Below, one piece after another: positions 43,956-56,240 of a DNA stretch of 64,000 nucleotides (position 1 is its first letter; each line of letters opens with the position of its first letter). The translations under genes and the position numbers were made by a program. The notes beneath the pieces are model-generated. The model was not told the origin of the DNA. It worked only from the letters and a program-made list of their open reading frames with translations, and ran no database searches. Source of the stretch: Colocasia esculenta (Eukaryota > Streptophyta > Magnoliopsida > Alismatales > Araceae). The stretch is from the NCBI GenBank assembly GCA_014218235.1, contig CM024753.1:180644348-180708347 (forward strand), given 5' to 3'.

Positions 43956-46153
43956 TGATGATCAGTCCATCTCCAGATATAAATTATCATTCATTATATG
44001 TATTTTTTGTGATTAACAAAACCCTAAAAATTCTTATATAAGCATCATGTTATGAAGATTGATCATCGGGCACTAAATCAATTAAAATAAATTAGTTGTC
44101 TACACACGCTGCATATGCTTTGTATAAGTACACATCGATTTCTTTGATAGAACAACGATTTCTTTAGAAGAACATCGATTTCATCCCCACATCGGTTTCA
44201 CTTAAACAACAACTTTCTGAGTACACATCGATTTCATAGGTAAAACAACGATTTCGGTCTTACAATGACTTCATAGCTAGAACATCGATTTGAGTTCTAC
44301 ATCGACTTCACTTCACTTGAACATCGACTTCGTTGCTACAACGATTTCATAGAAACATCGATTTCGTCTTACTTAAACATCGACTTCGTTGCTAGAATGA
44401 TTTCATAGAAACATCGATTTCGTCTTACTTAAACATTGACTTCGTTGCTATAACGACTTCATAGAAACATCGATTATCATCACTACAATGACTTTATAGA
44501 AACATCGATTTCATGTCACTCAAACATCGATTTCAGTACTACATCGATTTCATTGGTACATCGACTTCGTCTCACTAAAACATCAATTTCAGTAGAACAA
44601 CGACTTCATATGAACAATGACTTCATACTTAGAACGGCTTCGTATGAAACAACAACTTCATACCTAGAGCGACTTCATATGAAACAATGACTTCATGGTT
44701 ATATCGACTTCGTTTCAAACAACGATTTCATCAGCACATCGACTTCAGTTAAACAACGACTTTGTACAGAACATCGATTTCATTAATACATGGATTATGC
44801 TCACATCAATTTCATTAATACATGGATTATGCTCACATCGACTTGATTTCAACATGGATTACATTCTCACTTGACTTATGATAATATCATTGATTTAATA
44901 TCAACATCGACTCTCTCTGGGAATAGCCTGTCTAAATACATCAACCCTCTATTATTGATTACATTTAAGACAGTTGTCAAACATTCTCATTTAAATCATC
45001 ATTAAACATTCTTTAGTTTCATTCCACATGATACTCAAATGTAATCTTGTGGATTTCAAGTCTTCCCATGAAAGCATGGTGTATCCTATGTTCTCTAGCA
45101 TTTATTGCGACAATACAAATTTCCGCACGATATATCTTTTATCCATCTTGCTTATGACACACAAAGTGACTCTTTACACAATGACATAATGGCATTTCCC
45201 TTTTGGTGTATCTTCATACAACACGACTACTAATGTTGACTGACAGTTTAGACAAAGATAAGTTGTCTATGTGTCAGCATTTATTGTGTGCATGATTTCT
45301 GGTAGAAACTCACGTTGCATAGATGGACCTGTCAACCTGACAAGAGGATAGAAGATTCAGACAATCTTTCCACATGAGTGTATGTGTCAATTTGGGCATT
45401 AATGGCTGCAAGTTCACCTGCTCCATACTTCGGACCAAATACTCCAACGTGCATGAAGATATGAGACAACTGATATTTCAACGGTCAAATTATTTCAAAG
45501 AAGATAAAAGAAGATTGGTGACTCCAAGCACAAGACTCACGCTTTTAGGAACAACTTTTGAGAAGCTTGAACATCTTAGTCACCTGATGAACAATAAGAG
45601 CTAGCTCGTCCATTCCAACTTTCTGTAGCTCTTAGCTCTCCATAGAATATTGCATTGCCTTTGAGAGCTTGTGTAGATCTGAGAGACTCCATTTGTGATA
45701 ATCTTGTGTCTCTCAGACTTCACCTCAGATCAAGCAGTGATTATAAGCTTGGTCTTGGGGCCCTTCTCCTTCAACTGATTTTTCTGTGAGTATTCCTCTT
45801 CAGGTGTGAAGAGAAAACCTATTGCATCAGGTGGAGCGATCCCTTCTGGTAGAGAAGAGAAGGCCAGCTGTTGCTGGATGTGTAAGTGTCCTTAAGGGGG
45901 ACTGTACCCTTGTTTAGTGGAATCCCAAGTGGTTGTTTGGGGACTAGACGTAGGACTCCTTGGGATAGGAGATCCGAACCAGGATAAAATTTCCTGTTGT
46001 CTGTGTGATTGTTCTCTTTGTTTTGATTAACACTAACTCTAACTATCGATCATAGTGTTATCTGTCAAGTGTGTGTATTTATAGGAATTATTGTAAAAAG
46101 AATTTTTAGCAATCCATTCACCCCCCCCCTCTGGGCTTGCTATCTAGGCAACA
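43956..46153 (+). repeat. SIRE-B 3' LTR with ATCGATTT-type array
   Basis: 2,198 bp, TGATGATCAG...TAGGCAACA. It shares start, C-run and end motifs with SIRE-A but differs widely in between. Bases 44130-44920 hold an array built on ACATCGATTTCA and ACAACGACTTCA, related to but distinct from the SIRE-A words. Confidence 0.85.
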
Positions 46154-46484
46154 CATACGGCTTGCCCTTGGACGTGGATTGGACCTACAACCCATGGGGA
46201 ACATGGCAATGGTTCTTTACAACCCGCACAGGTGCTACCTTCAGGTTGGGAAGCCTAGGACAAAGTTACTTCAGCCATCACACTTGCCTCCTATGAAAGC
46301 AAGGCGCTTGGGAGATCTGGAGGACGAGCAGGCCGTGCGGAGCGCGCTAGTTATGTGGCGTGTGTGTGCCACACACGCACTACCACCCACGGTGTACGAG
46401 GAGCGCGAGGCATATCAGGCGTACCTCAAGGAGTACAGAGAGGAACGGCCATATGGGGACCGCGAGCTTGCAAGAGAGACTTGA
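46154..46484 (+). pseudogene. G2 DUF7745-like gene, C-terminal remnant
   Basis: The frame ending at 46484 reads YNPHRCYLQVGKPR, aligning with YQPHQCHCQLGIPR near the end of the G1 gene, followed by a charged tail (YEEREAYQAYLKEYREER). The 5' part is cut off by SIRE-B. Domain name is by homology to the G1 gene only. Confidence 0.65.
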
Positions 46485-46991
46485 TTGTACTTTTGGAGAT
46501 TTTAAGAGATTTGATGTGTTGGGGGAATGAGAGTGATGTATCAGACACTTTACGATGATTTTCAGCTTTTATATGATGTATGCATTTGAAATTTACAGCG
46601 AAAATGCAGATTTTTAAGAGTTCTGTGTACAGACTAAGAAGGCGATAGCCTAGCCGTCGCGACCTAGAATGCGACAGGTCAATGGTTGGGACCTGGATTA
46701 AGAACGCGATAGGATGCCTGTCACGACCTAAAATGAACGTGACACCGATATTGTCGCGACCACACATCCGAGCCAGTTTTGAATTCCGGACCCCACACAC
46801 ACCCCTCTCTTTTCCTCTTTCACTTCTCTCTCTTCTTTCTCCCCTCCAGCGACCGAGAACCCTTCCTCTGTCTTCTCCGAAAATCTTCGACCGACGGCGG
46901 CGGCGACTGCCCCCCCTTGTCTTCTCCCTTCTTCCTTCCTTCTCCCTGCTTCTTCTTCTCCCTCTTTTCTCTCCCCCAGTTGCCCGTGGAG
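46485..46991 (+). other. Spacer between G2 antisense genes
   Basis: Corresponds to G1 3284-3826. Bases 46638-46765 contain words of the GCGATA/GCGACA/TGTCGCGACC type, where G1 has GACGTCCA words. Bases 46800-46980 are CT-rich, a plausible 5' UTR of the PMD gene. Confidence 0.5.
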
Positions 46992-47309
46992 ATGGAGAGC
47001 GGCGGTATGGAAGGTGGCGATGGCGGTGAGCGGCCAGGGCGGTCCAAATGGACCATCAGCCGATGGAGGATGGTGGAGGATCCATCCACATCGAGGGAGG
47101 AAGAAGCGCCAGTCCTCCCCATAGATGTGGACCCGATGGAGGCGCCGGGCGAGAAGGAGGCCGTCGGCCCCAAGAAGGTAAGTGGCCAAATCCCTACTTT
47201 TATGTGTGATTGATGGCATCAATGAATGAAAAAGGTGCTTAGCACCCATTGTAGGGCACTTTGCCCAAGGTGAAACGACCAGGGAATGGCTATTGGCCGC
47301 CCTCGATCA

Positions 47310-47467
47310 CCCTGTGAACGCGACAGGATGCCTGTCGCCTTACTAGGGAGAACGCGACACACTGGGTGTCGCATTCAGAAGGCGACGACTCGACCCGTTG
47401 CCTTCCGGAACCCTAACGCGACACCCTTTGTGTCGCATTCAGAAGGCGACAGCAGTCCTGTCGCGAT
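47310..47467. repeat. GCGACA/TGTCGC hairpin array in G2 PMD intron 1
   Basis: Four perfect inverted repeats in 150 bp: arms GCGACAGG 47320-47327 with CCTGTCGC 47331-47338; GCGACAC 47354-47360 with GTGTCGC 47366-47372; GCGACAC 47418-47424 with GTGTCGC 47430-47436; GCGACAG 47446-47452 with CTGTCGC 47458-47464. Loops are 3-5 nt. Same intron as the G1 array at 4075-4262 but different words. Confidence 0.85.
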
Positions 47468-49726
47468 CTGAACAGATTGTTGTATTGCTGACTTTTGACT
47501 AATTTTTGTGTTTTTTTATGGCTATTTTACAGAGTGAGCTACAGTCCCGGCTGGGATGGGCTGTTGTCCGGGAAATCTACCAGGGACTACCAGGCTTCCA
47601 GAGGATCCTACTGGAGTAGATGGGGTTCGGCCCCTTCCTCAGGCTAGACGAGCTCACGCCAGACGTGGTGTTGATCCAGGCCCTGAAGGAGAGATGGGAC
47701 CCCGAGTGCCACACATTCCTCCTCCCTTGGGGTCACATGATCCCCACATTGGAGGACGTGGCACAGATCACCGGCCTGATAGTGGATGGCCAGATGGTGA
47801 CAGAGGTGACCTACACATGCTACCAGGAGCTAGTGGAGAGGCTTCTAGGACTACAGTTGACGAGGGAGAGGTCATCCCTAGTGCCGAGGACGAGACTGCA
47901 GGCGAGCCTGGGGGTGGTGGATGCTTGCCACTAGACTAGAGAGAGCCAGACAGAGTACATGGCTCAGCTGACGGCGGATGCCAGGGCGACGCTTGCAGAG
48001 GAGGAGGGGGCAGCAGTGGACCGGGACTTGAGATGCTTCCTGATCCTCGTGATCGGGAAGCTAATCCTGGGGACTCGAGGAGACCCAGTGAGCTGCCGGT
48101 GCCTGCCCCTATTGGAGGATCTGACCCAAGTAGGGAGCTACGCGTAGGGTACGGCCCTTCTGGCCCACCTCTTCGATAGCCTAGGTACCTCTGATAGGGA
48201 GAGAGAGGTGGCTGGTTTCTTCCCCTTCCTATAGGTATGCTTCTCTCTCTTACTCTTTATTGCTTTTCCTGCTTATTTTAATTGACTGTATTGCTGACCA
48301 ACTTGTTTTGCAGGTGTGGACATATTACTATCTCCCCTCCCTGAGCCGAGGAGTGCCGAGGTGACCGAACGTTGTACCGCTCCTGCAGCACTGGCAGTTC
48401 CGCCGCGACGAGCGGTCCCTGCACTTGTAGGTGACCCTCTTTTAGGATGTGCTTGACACTGTCCCCTTTGGACATGTGAGTACTTCTCCACTTGCAACCC
48501 TTCTCTTTCATCTTATTGACAAGGGACTAATGATTTTCTGTATGTGGTGTGCAGGTTGAGTGGACTCCCTACGCTGGGGACGAGGATGCCGACCAGTCGT
48601 GGGTGGAGCAGGGTCGCCTCTTCTTCGGTAGGGAGATATGGCTTCACGCATTCAATACAGTGGTACTGCTCCACCTACAGCTCGTAGCGAGGACGCTGGG
48701 GCTCCACCAGGCGGTGGTGGAGTTCCCGACTCGACAGAGGCAGTGGGAGAGACCAGGCTGTAGCTTCTGTGGCATTCAGCAAGTCACGGACTGGAGGGAG
48801 CTAGCTCAGAAGTAGCTCGAGGACTGGAGGCAGCGGGGCCGATAGGTGACCTCCGAGGCCACCAGCGACGAGGATTACTTCCGTGCCTACATATGGAGGT
48901 ACGAGGCCCAAGTGTACAGGGGGACCCGACGACCGATGAGTGTTACTAACTTAGCCCTTTATAAATTTTTTTAATCATTAATTCCTTGGCTAACTTGACT
49001 TGTGTTTGCAGCTCGACCCGGAGGGTCAGATCGCCTCCCTCGAGGGCATCCTCCACTCCACGATCTAGCAGAGGGATGACCTCCAGTGGACCGTGACTGA
49101 GCTTGTGAGTGCTCTACTTCTTGTCTCTTCTATTCAATTAACTGACTCCTGTGTTCTTCTCTTGTAGCGTGCTGAGCTGGAGCGGGCCCAGCAGATGGTG
49201 AGCGGTGCTTCCACCTCCCGAGACGAGCCTGGCCGCTCCATGCTATAGAGTCAGTTGGCGGTAGTAGTGGCTTGGGCGGAGGAGGCCATGGGCCAGCTAC
49301 GCAAGCAGGTGAGTCATTAATTTCATGCCCCTTGTACTTGGTTTCTCTTATTAACACATGTTTTGACTTGCAGGAGGTGGACCTAAGAGACTCTCTAGCG
49401 CGAACTGCTATGCTGGAAATGGAGATGGCAGAGCTGTGCCTAAGCCCTCAGGCGGACGAGGCGACGGGGCTGCGCCGAGAGGTGGATGAGCTCCGCTCAC
49501 AGTTGGGGACAGAGCGATAGACCGTCCTGGTGCTCAGGGCGGAGATGAGGGGGCTGGAGAGAGCCCTATCACTGGTCGACCACAGTCATACATCGGCCAG
49601 CAAGAGTGATGCCCCTAGAGCCTCAGCAGAGCACTACCTGACGGGTTCCTCTGGACGACGGAGGAACAAGGAGGAGGGACGACGACGCGAGGGAGCAGCC
49701 GAGGGAAGCACGACGGGACCGAGGGA

Positions 49727-49731
49727 GATGG
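49727..49731. repeat. Target-site duplication of solo LTR 2 (GATGG)
   Basis: GATGG here is repeated exactly at 53003-53007, on either side of the solo LTR in the G2 PMD gene. Confidence 0.9.
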
Positions 49732-52700
49732 TGTAAGACCCTCGAATTTCCGTCGTATTTATCATATTTATGTGTGTATATTGTGTTCGAGTATGTATGT
49801 ACGTATTTACGTAGGTATTAAAATAGTATAATTACGTGTACATGTGTTTATATTAAACGTAAATAATGTATGTATTGCATGGTGATAGTATGAATATAAT
49901 ACCACGTACATATTGCATGTATAGAAGCTTGGTATGCATGGTTTCTGCATAAATTAGGGTTCTGGCCGAAGGCCCTATTGGCGTCAACCCCCTGGCCGTT
50001 GAGGTGGTGTCGGCGTCCAGCCCTGGACGCCAACCCTAATTCCGGCGTCCAGAGATCTGGACGTTAACTTCTCTGGCCTGCATGCGCAGCAGAGCTGCAA
50101 ACTTCTGAAGCAAGGCATGGCAACCATTGGGGGGATGTCCCCCAATGGCTCTAAGGCTGTCTAATCGGCATGGTGAGTGGGTGAGGGGCTCTCCTACACC
50201 CTGAACCCGAGTTGGCCTTTCCCCACTTCTCATTTCACCCTTGCAAGAGGAGAGAAGAAGAGAGAAAAACCCTAGAGCATTCTGTAAAACCCCATTTTAG
50301 AACCCTCAAATCCGATCCCTTGAGAGCTGGATTTGGAGATCTTCTGCATCAAGGAGGAAGCTGAAGCAAAGGGGAAGGATTCCACATCATCCCCTCGGCG
50401 TGGAGATCACCCAGGAGCCCGGAGGAAGGCGATCTTGGAGGCACTTCTGCAACTTCTTGGAACTGCCCAAGGAGGTCTTCTTCGAGCCATAAATCTCTTG
50501 GAGGAATTTTAGAGAGGCAAGTGACCTATCTATGGTGTCCCCGTATGAGTCTAGGTGGTTTTTGACATTTTTATGGAATTTTCCTCGAGTCCTAGACCCT
50601 CTAATTCACCCAAGATTTAGAGCTCGAGTCTGTGTTTCTGCACAGACCTGAGTAGACGGCAAGGTCCCTGGACGCCCAGTTCATCCTTGGCGTCCATCGA
50701 TCATGCCGCTGACTCTGAGTCAGCGGCCAGAGACCGCCGTCTAGTTCTTCTGAACAGAACAGTGAGCTGTCCTGTCCCTCTTGTACATTAATTTCGGTAT
50801 GTTCTATGCGATGAGGATATATTGTACACCTTATACTCTACGTATATTGTGCATTGTGGTTGTGGATGAATGTGGTGTATGTGGGGAAATGATGTCTTGT
50901 AAACTTGAGCATGACTTGTAGACCGTTTTGCAAAATCCATGATTTATGATTTAGATTAATGTGAATGCCTTAGTTTCAGTTTGATCATGAAAAATAGTGG
51001 GTCAGTATATGTGTTTGCAGATTTTAGTAAATTACACATGCTTGTGAAATTTGTAAATAAGCTTGGTTCGGAAAAAAATGAGAACATGTAAAATGGTTGT
51101 GGTAATTGATTTATAGATGTATGAATTAGGGTGATGTTGTATTCTAAAATCATGCAGATATATTAGTAGTCTCTGTGCAAAACAGTAAGTGGATAAATTG
51201 CAAAATGTGTTAGACCCATGTTAGCTTAAGTTGTGAATAATATGCTAATTAGGTGTTTGATTTTCTGTAAATCCTATTTAGCTCAGAAAAATCTGAAAAA
51301 TTGAGGGTATATTTTGGAACCCGAAAACAGCATGTGGTTAAAATTTCAGGTCAATTGGAACAGTAAATAAAAATTTATGTGTTTTCATGTGAAATGTGAT
51401 AATTCGTGCATATGATCGAAATGTGATTAGATTTTGCTTAAACCCAGCATGATTAATGTGTTTATTGTGTGTTAAACCTTGAAATTTGTAGTATCATGTT
51501 AGGAAAAGCAGAGATATTAATGTGAGTGAGAAAGTGAATGAGATAAAGAGTGTCAAGTGTAAAACCATGTGTAAAACGGTAAATGTGTAAAAGTGTAAAC
51601 TGTGCCAATGTGATACTGCTTTCGAGAAGGCAGTGGAGCCGTATCAGGGAAAAGTCCCCCTGAGAAAGTTCATTGTGTTAAGTGACCCTAAGGGCATTAG
51701 GGGGAAATCCTGGAGGTGGACAAGTACCACTGGTTAGGGTGGAGACTTGTTCTCCCGGTCTGCGCAGTCCAAGAGTCACCATTGTATTGCCTAGATGGCG
51801 TCTATGTGATGTGATGTGTTTGTGTCCTTCTTTGGTGGTTTGGACTATGTGTCACGGCACCTAAAATATGTGTAAAGTGTAATGTGTAAGGTGTATGTGA
51901 CCATGTGTAAATGTGTAAGTGACATGTGAATGTGTATGTGTAAAGTGTAAACATGTGAAAAGAGGAAACTAGTGTAAAGAAAAATGTGAAATCCTAGATA
52001 TGTAAATGTGCCATTGAAACCCATGTGAGACTAAATCTGAAACCATGTGAATTCAGAAAATGTATGTTATCATACTCATGTTTATGTGTGTAAAAGTGTT
52101 TAGAATCCATGTTAGGGATAACAAATGAGTATGTGAGCAGAATGGCATGATGGATTGTTCATATGTTATGTTTAAGCAACGTTGTAGCTTTCATGTGTAG
52201 GTTTATAGTCATTGAACCATGTGAAATCAGCAACCTAAAGCATGTGAAAAAGTTATGTATGTACTTAAGAACATGTGGAATCCATGCTAATTATGTTTCC
52301 CGTTCATGTATGTAAATTGTTCATGTCAATAGCTCTCACGTTTTGATTAAAGTCTCATGAGTGAATTGAATAGAGACCATGTGATAGGTGAATGTTATTT
52401 TTGAAATCTGAAAGCATGCGTTATGTATAAAATTGTAGAACTTTCATGATAGGTTGAAAACTTAAATGGACTAGCATGCTATGTGTTGCTAATTGTAATG
52501 TGCGTGTAGAAACCACTAGGACTTGTACGTGTATATCATGCATAGTGTTACTTGCTGAGTCCCTGGACTCACTTCTTGCTACGGCGTACAGGTATAGTTG
52601 GTGACACAGTACCCTCGGAGGAGGCAGCAGAGACGGACTCCGAGCGTGGAGACTAGCCAGTTTTTGAGTTCTTTGTGATTGTGTACTTCATAGTATGTAC

Positions 52701-53002
52701 TTGAACATTGTATTAGAATTATCATTAAAAGAATGTAATATGTGGACATTTTGTATTTCTGTTTCAGCAATTTAATTCATGTGAACTTTAGTTCCTTTTT
52801 GCAAATTGTAAACTGCATGTATGTTTAATGTGGATGATAAATGAATGGAGATAGTTCTCTTTTACTTCCGCTACTCTGCTATATATATTCGCGTGTATCT
52901 CAGCTGTTTGTATCATTGGGTAAATGTCCCACTGTGGCTGGCAGCACTCGCTATACCGACGTGGGTTGGTATAACCGTACCGGCATAATGAGGGCCGTCA
53001 CA
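49732..53002 (+). mobile_element. Solo LTR 2, Tekay-type, inverted relative to solo LTR 1
   Basis: 3,271 bp, TGTAAGACCC...GGGCCGTCACA, with GATGG duplications. Its reverse complement begins like solo LTR 1 and shares the conserved block (here about 51600-51860), the second hairpin (52556-52571) and GC-rich words at 49978-50065 and 50650-50745. Perfect word arms are GGCGTCCAG 50012-50020 with CTGGACGCC 50023-50031, and CGTCCAG 50046-50052 with CTGGACG 50057-50063. No coding sequence. Confidence 0.9.
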
Positions 53003-53250
53003 GATGGCCTCTCCACCCTCTCGCCCGCCTAAGGGTACAGGGGAGAGTGGTTGAGGATTTACTCTTTTCACTTTTTGCTTATCATGTGTTATGATGGTGA
53101 TGTAGATATGGAATGGAATAGAATGGAATCTTTTTGGTTATAGAAATGTGACTGTGTGATAGTGACGAGTGAGATACGAGTGCGTCTTTCTTCTACTGCG
53201 ACCTGCACACTTAAGAAGATCATGAAAACAAGTTAGATCCGTTCTTCGAC

Positions 53251-53309
53251 TTAGCCTCTTGCCTTAAGCATGACGAGTGACCAATCTTGATAAATGGTCA
53301 AGGGGCTAA
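53251..53309. repeat. Inverted repeat downstream of G2 PMD gene
   Basis: Arms TTAGCCTCTTGCC (53251-53263) and GGTCAAGGGGCTAA (53296-53309), loop 32 nt. It is the counterpart of 6891-6940 in G1 and lies 197 bp past the PMD stop (167 bp in G1). Confidence 0.6.
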
Positions 53310-54442
53310 GCCTTATTAAATAGGCGAAAAGACATAAGTAAATAAATGACATGCATGAATGAATGAGTAAAGTATTTTTGGGATTTTGAAAACATTTGAT
53401 TTTTGGGGTTTTGAAATCTTTGATTTTTTTGGAGTTTAGAAATATTTGATTTTTTTAGTTCAGAAATATTTGATTGTTTTTTAGTTTTGAAATATTTGAT
53501 TTTTTTTAGTTTTGATATTTGATTTTTTTAGGTTTTGAAATATTTGATTTTTTGAGGTTTTGAAATATTTCATTTTTTAAAGTTTTGAAATATTTGATTT
53601 TTTTGGAGTTTTGATATTTGATTTTGTTTTTTAGTTTTGAAAGACGCCTAAAGCCGATGTTAGCCCTTCCTAAAATAAGACGCGCGAGACAGAAGATACT
53701 TGCCCTTTTGGGCCACAACACATAGACCAATTTAAACTACTGGTTAGGAGTCTTGGTCACTTCCCCTTTTCGCCGAGGACTTTATTAAGAAAAGACGTGC
53801 ATTTAGGGGTGACATGCCAAGGGCGACTGCCCCTCGTTGATAGCACGCCTACTCGGGCCATACCTAAGAGATGACCCGATTTTATAGAGGGAAATGGAAG
53901 ACTATTTAAGGAAAGTCTAATGTAGGTTTAAGGACATTGGGTTCGGCTTCTTCCCGCAGCATACTCTTCAAAAATTAAATCTGTTGCGTAGGGACTTTGT
54001 GGTCTTTTTTATGGATTTGTACTGTCTGGGGTATGTGTACGACCGGGCTCATGAGCGTCCCACAGGGACTTTGCCACTCTTTGTCATGCACCTGTTCTAT
54101 CATGTATTTTTCTATATTTTCTTTTGCTTCCTTGTTTCTTCGCTTTTTCTATTTTGACCGTCCCTATTTGAGACTTCCTCTTGTCAGGGTATGCTTAAGG
54201 TTGACAACCTCGCCCTTACAACCCTTACCCCTACACTTTGACCGATTTGGGAGAGAATGACCATCGCATCGCTAAAGTAGGGCCTACATAGCTTTGATAC
54301 CTACTAGGTGCAGTTTCCCGGGCTTGCCATGAGTGTGTGTTGGTCCTACCTTAGAGCAACCCTTGACTATTGGGGAAAGGACTTCAGACTCTTAACACGA
54401 GGTAATCCCTAATCTAAGTGTTGTGGCCTCACACCTGTAGAC
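53310..54442. other. Spacer between G2 inverted repeat and integrase, with TTTGATTTTT repeats
   Basis: 53385-53640 is a degenerate tandem repeat of roughly 20 bp on the theme GAAATATTTGATTTTTT. The rest up to the integrase stop at 54443 has no convincing frame. Same place and style as 6941-7942 in G1. Confidence 0.6.
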
Positions 54443-56240
54443 CTAAGGATAGAATCTTTTGAGGTACAACCCATTCCATGGATGTGACAATTCTACGCCC
54501 TCAGCATTGATTAGGCGGTAGGCATTTCCCGAATACACCTCTTTTACAACGTACAGACCTTCCTAATTCGGCTGTAACTTAGACCTTGGACCTCTAGGTT
54601 TGATAAAAATGTGTTTCAAGACCATATCACCCACTTGGAATTTTCGTTCAATTACCTTCTTTTGGAAAGACCTTGAGATTCGCCGTTGATATGAGAGCAC
54701 GTGATTGGCCGCCACTAGTCGCCTTTCATCTAAGAGTTCTAATTGGACTAGCAACGCCTCTCGACATTCATCAAGATTAAGTTCCTTATCAAGTTGGACT
54801 CTTAGTGAAGGGATTAGGATCTCGTATGGAACTACCTCCTCCATCCCATAAGTGAGAGCATACGGGGTTTGCCCCGTGGGAGTACGGACAGAGGTACGGT
54901 AAGCCCATAGAGCCTCTATTAGCTTTTCTGGCCAATCAGCGAATTTATGCGATTCACAAGTTTTCTTCAAGATTTTAAGAAGGGTTTTATTAGTTGCTTC
55001 AGCTTGGCCATTGCCTTGTGGGTAATATGGAGATGAATGATGCAGAGTGATGTTATATTTCTTACAGAGGTCCTGAAGTTCTTGTGAGATGAATTATAGC
55101 CCGTTGTCTGTGAAGATGCTGCTTGGCACTCCAAACTGCGAGATAACATTCTTCATGATAGAGTGGCACACAGTGGATGCTTTGATTTCTATGAACGCTT
55201 CTGCTTCTGCCCACTTGGTGTAATACTCAGTTGCTGTTAAGATAAAGGATTTTTGTTTGGTTTGAGCATTTGGATCACCAAGGGGGCAAAAGCCCACATG
55301 GATAATGGCCAAGGTGTCGAAAGTGGATGATATGAGGATGAAGGAGCATGAATTTTATCAGCATGGAGTTGGCATTTGACACACCTATGGACGTAGATGG
55401 CACAATCTTCTTCTAGGGTTGGACAGTAGTAGCCCTGCCTAATGATCTTCTTAGCAAGCATCTGACTGTTGACATGCCCTCCGCATTCACTAGCATGGGC
55501 TCCTTCTACCACTTTCCAAACTTCGTCATCATTAAGACATCTCAAAAGAACTTCATTAAGAGCCCGCCTGTACAAAACTTCTCTGAAGATTGTGTACCTT
55601 AAGGCAGCTCTTCTTATGGCCTTGTGATCCTCCGAATTTGCCCCTTCAGGATATGACCCATCCTTACAGTACTGTTCAATCTCAAAATACCATGGCAATT
55701 CTTCTTCATCTAAGATTTCCTCGAGCTCAGCTAGCATGATCTGTTGTACTCCTCTCTTCCTAGCTCTCTCTTCTAAGGTTTTCTTAAGGTTCTTGAACCA
55801 AGGATCTTGGGGAGATGGAACATCGAGCTGTTGGATGACAATTGTCTCGGTCCGATGGCTTAGAGGGAAGGATAGAGAAGAAGCTAGTGATGCCAAGGCG
55901 TCAGCCAGGATGTATTGTGAGCGAGGAGTGTGGATGTAGATAAGCTTGCAAAATTGTCTTGCCAACAACGTGACCAAATCTTGATATGGTTTAAGCTTTA
56001 GGTCACGAGTGCGGTAAGTTGAGAGCACTTTCCGCAGAACAAGCTGAGAGTCTCCTATGATTCTAAGGTGGGATGCACCCAAGATATAAGCACGTTTAAG
56101 ACCAGCTAGGAGAGCTTCATACTCAAACATGTTATTAGTGGCAGAGAAGGTGAGTTGAAAGGTGATGGGGATGGTAATACCCTCCGGGGTGAGCAACACG
56201 GCTCCAATGCCCCGTCCCTAAGAGTTGAGCGCACCATCAA
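54443..56240 (-). pseudogene. pol: G2 pol: archaeal-type RNase H and integrase (broken)
   Basis: Archaeal-type RNase H: TNNMFEYEALLAGLKRAYI, DSQLVLRK. Integrase HHCC finger: HASECGGHVN, CVKCQLHADK. The core is damaged: after WPLSMWAF the segment carrying the first catalytic Asp (FDVVGP in G1) is missing and the frame shifts near 55285. The second Asp block (FTDNGL) is followed by a stop near 55096. The C-terminal domain (GQTPYALTYGMEEVVPYEIL) runs to 54443 with a stop near 54561 where Trp is expected. Confidence 0.83.

Larger units (their letters stand above)
43106..46153 (+). mobile_element. SIRE/Maximus-type element SIRE-B, 3' end
   Basis: Extra-ORF remnant, doubled polypurine tract (43840-43852, 43942-43954) and 3' LTR (43956-46153). 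SIRE-A is inserted in it on the left. On the right the LTR joins the G2 DUF7745-like gene at 46154; CATAC is the presumed target duplication, unverified. Confidence 0.82.
46992..53054 (+). pseudogene. G2 PMD gene, decayed, interrupted by solo LTR 2
   Basis: Exons can be placed at 46992-47177, 47533-48234, 48314-48475, 48555-48935, 49012-49104, 49168-49308, and 49374-49731 continued at 53008-53054. Exon 2 carries the PMD signature ([30 protein letters not shown]). Sizes track G1: 702 against 705 nt, 162 against 163, 381 against 375, 93 against 93. Many TAG and TGA stops occur, several where Gln is expected. The donor after exon 4 reads ATGAGT, not GTGAGT. G1's last intron has no counterpart. 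Only three codons separate the solo LTR from the region just before the original stop, so the insertion hit the C-terminal tail. Confidence 0.8.
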
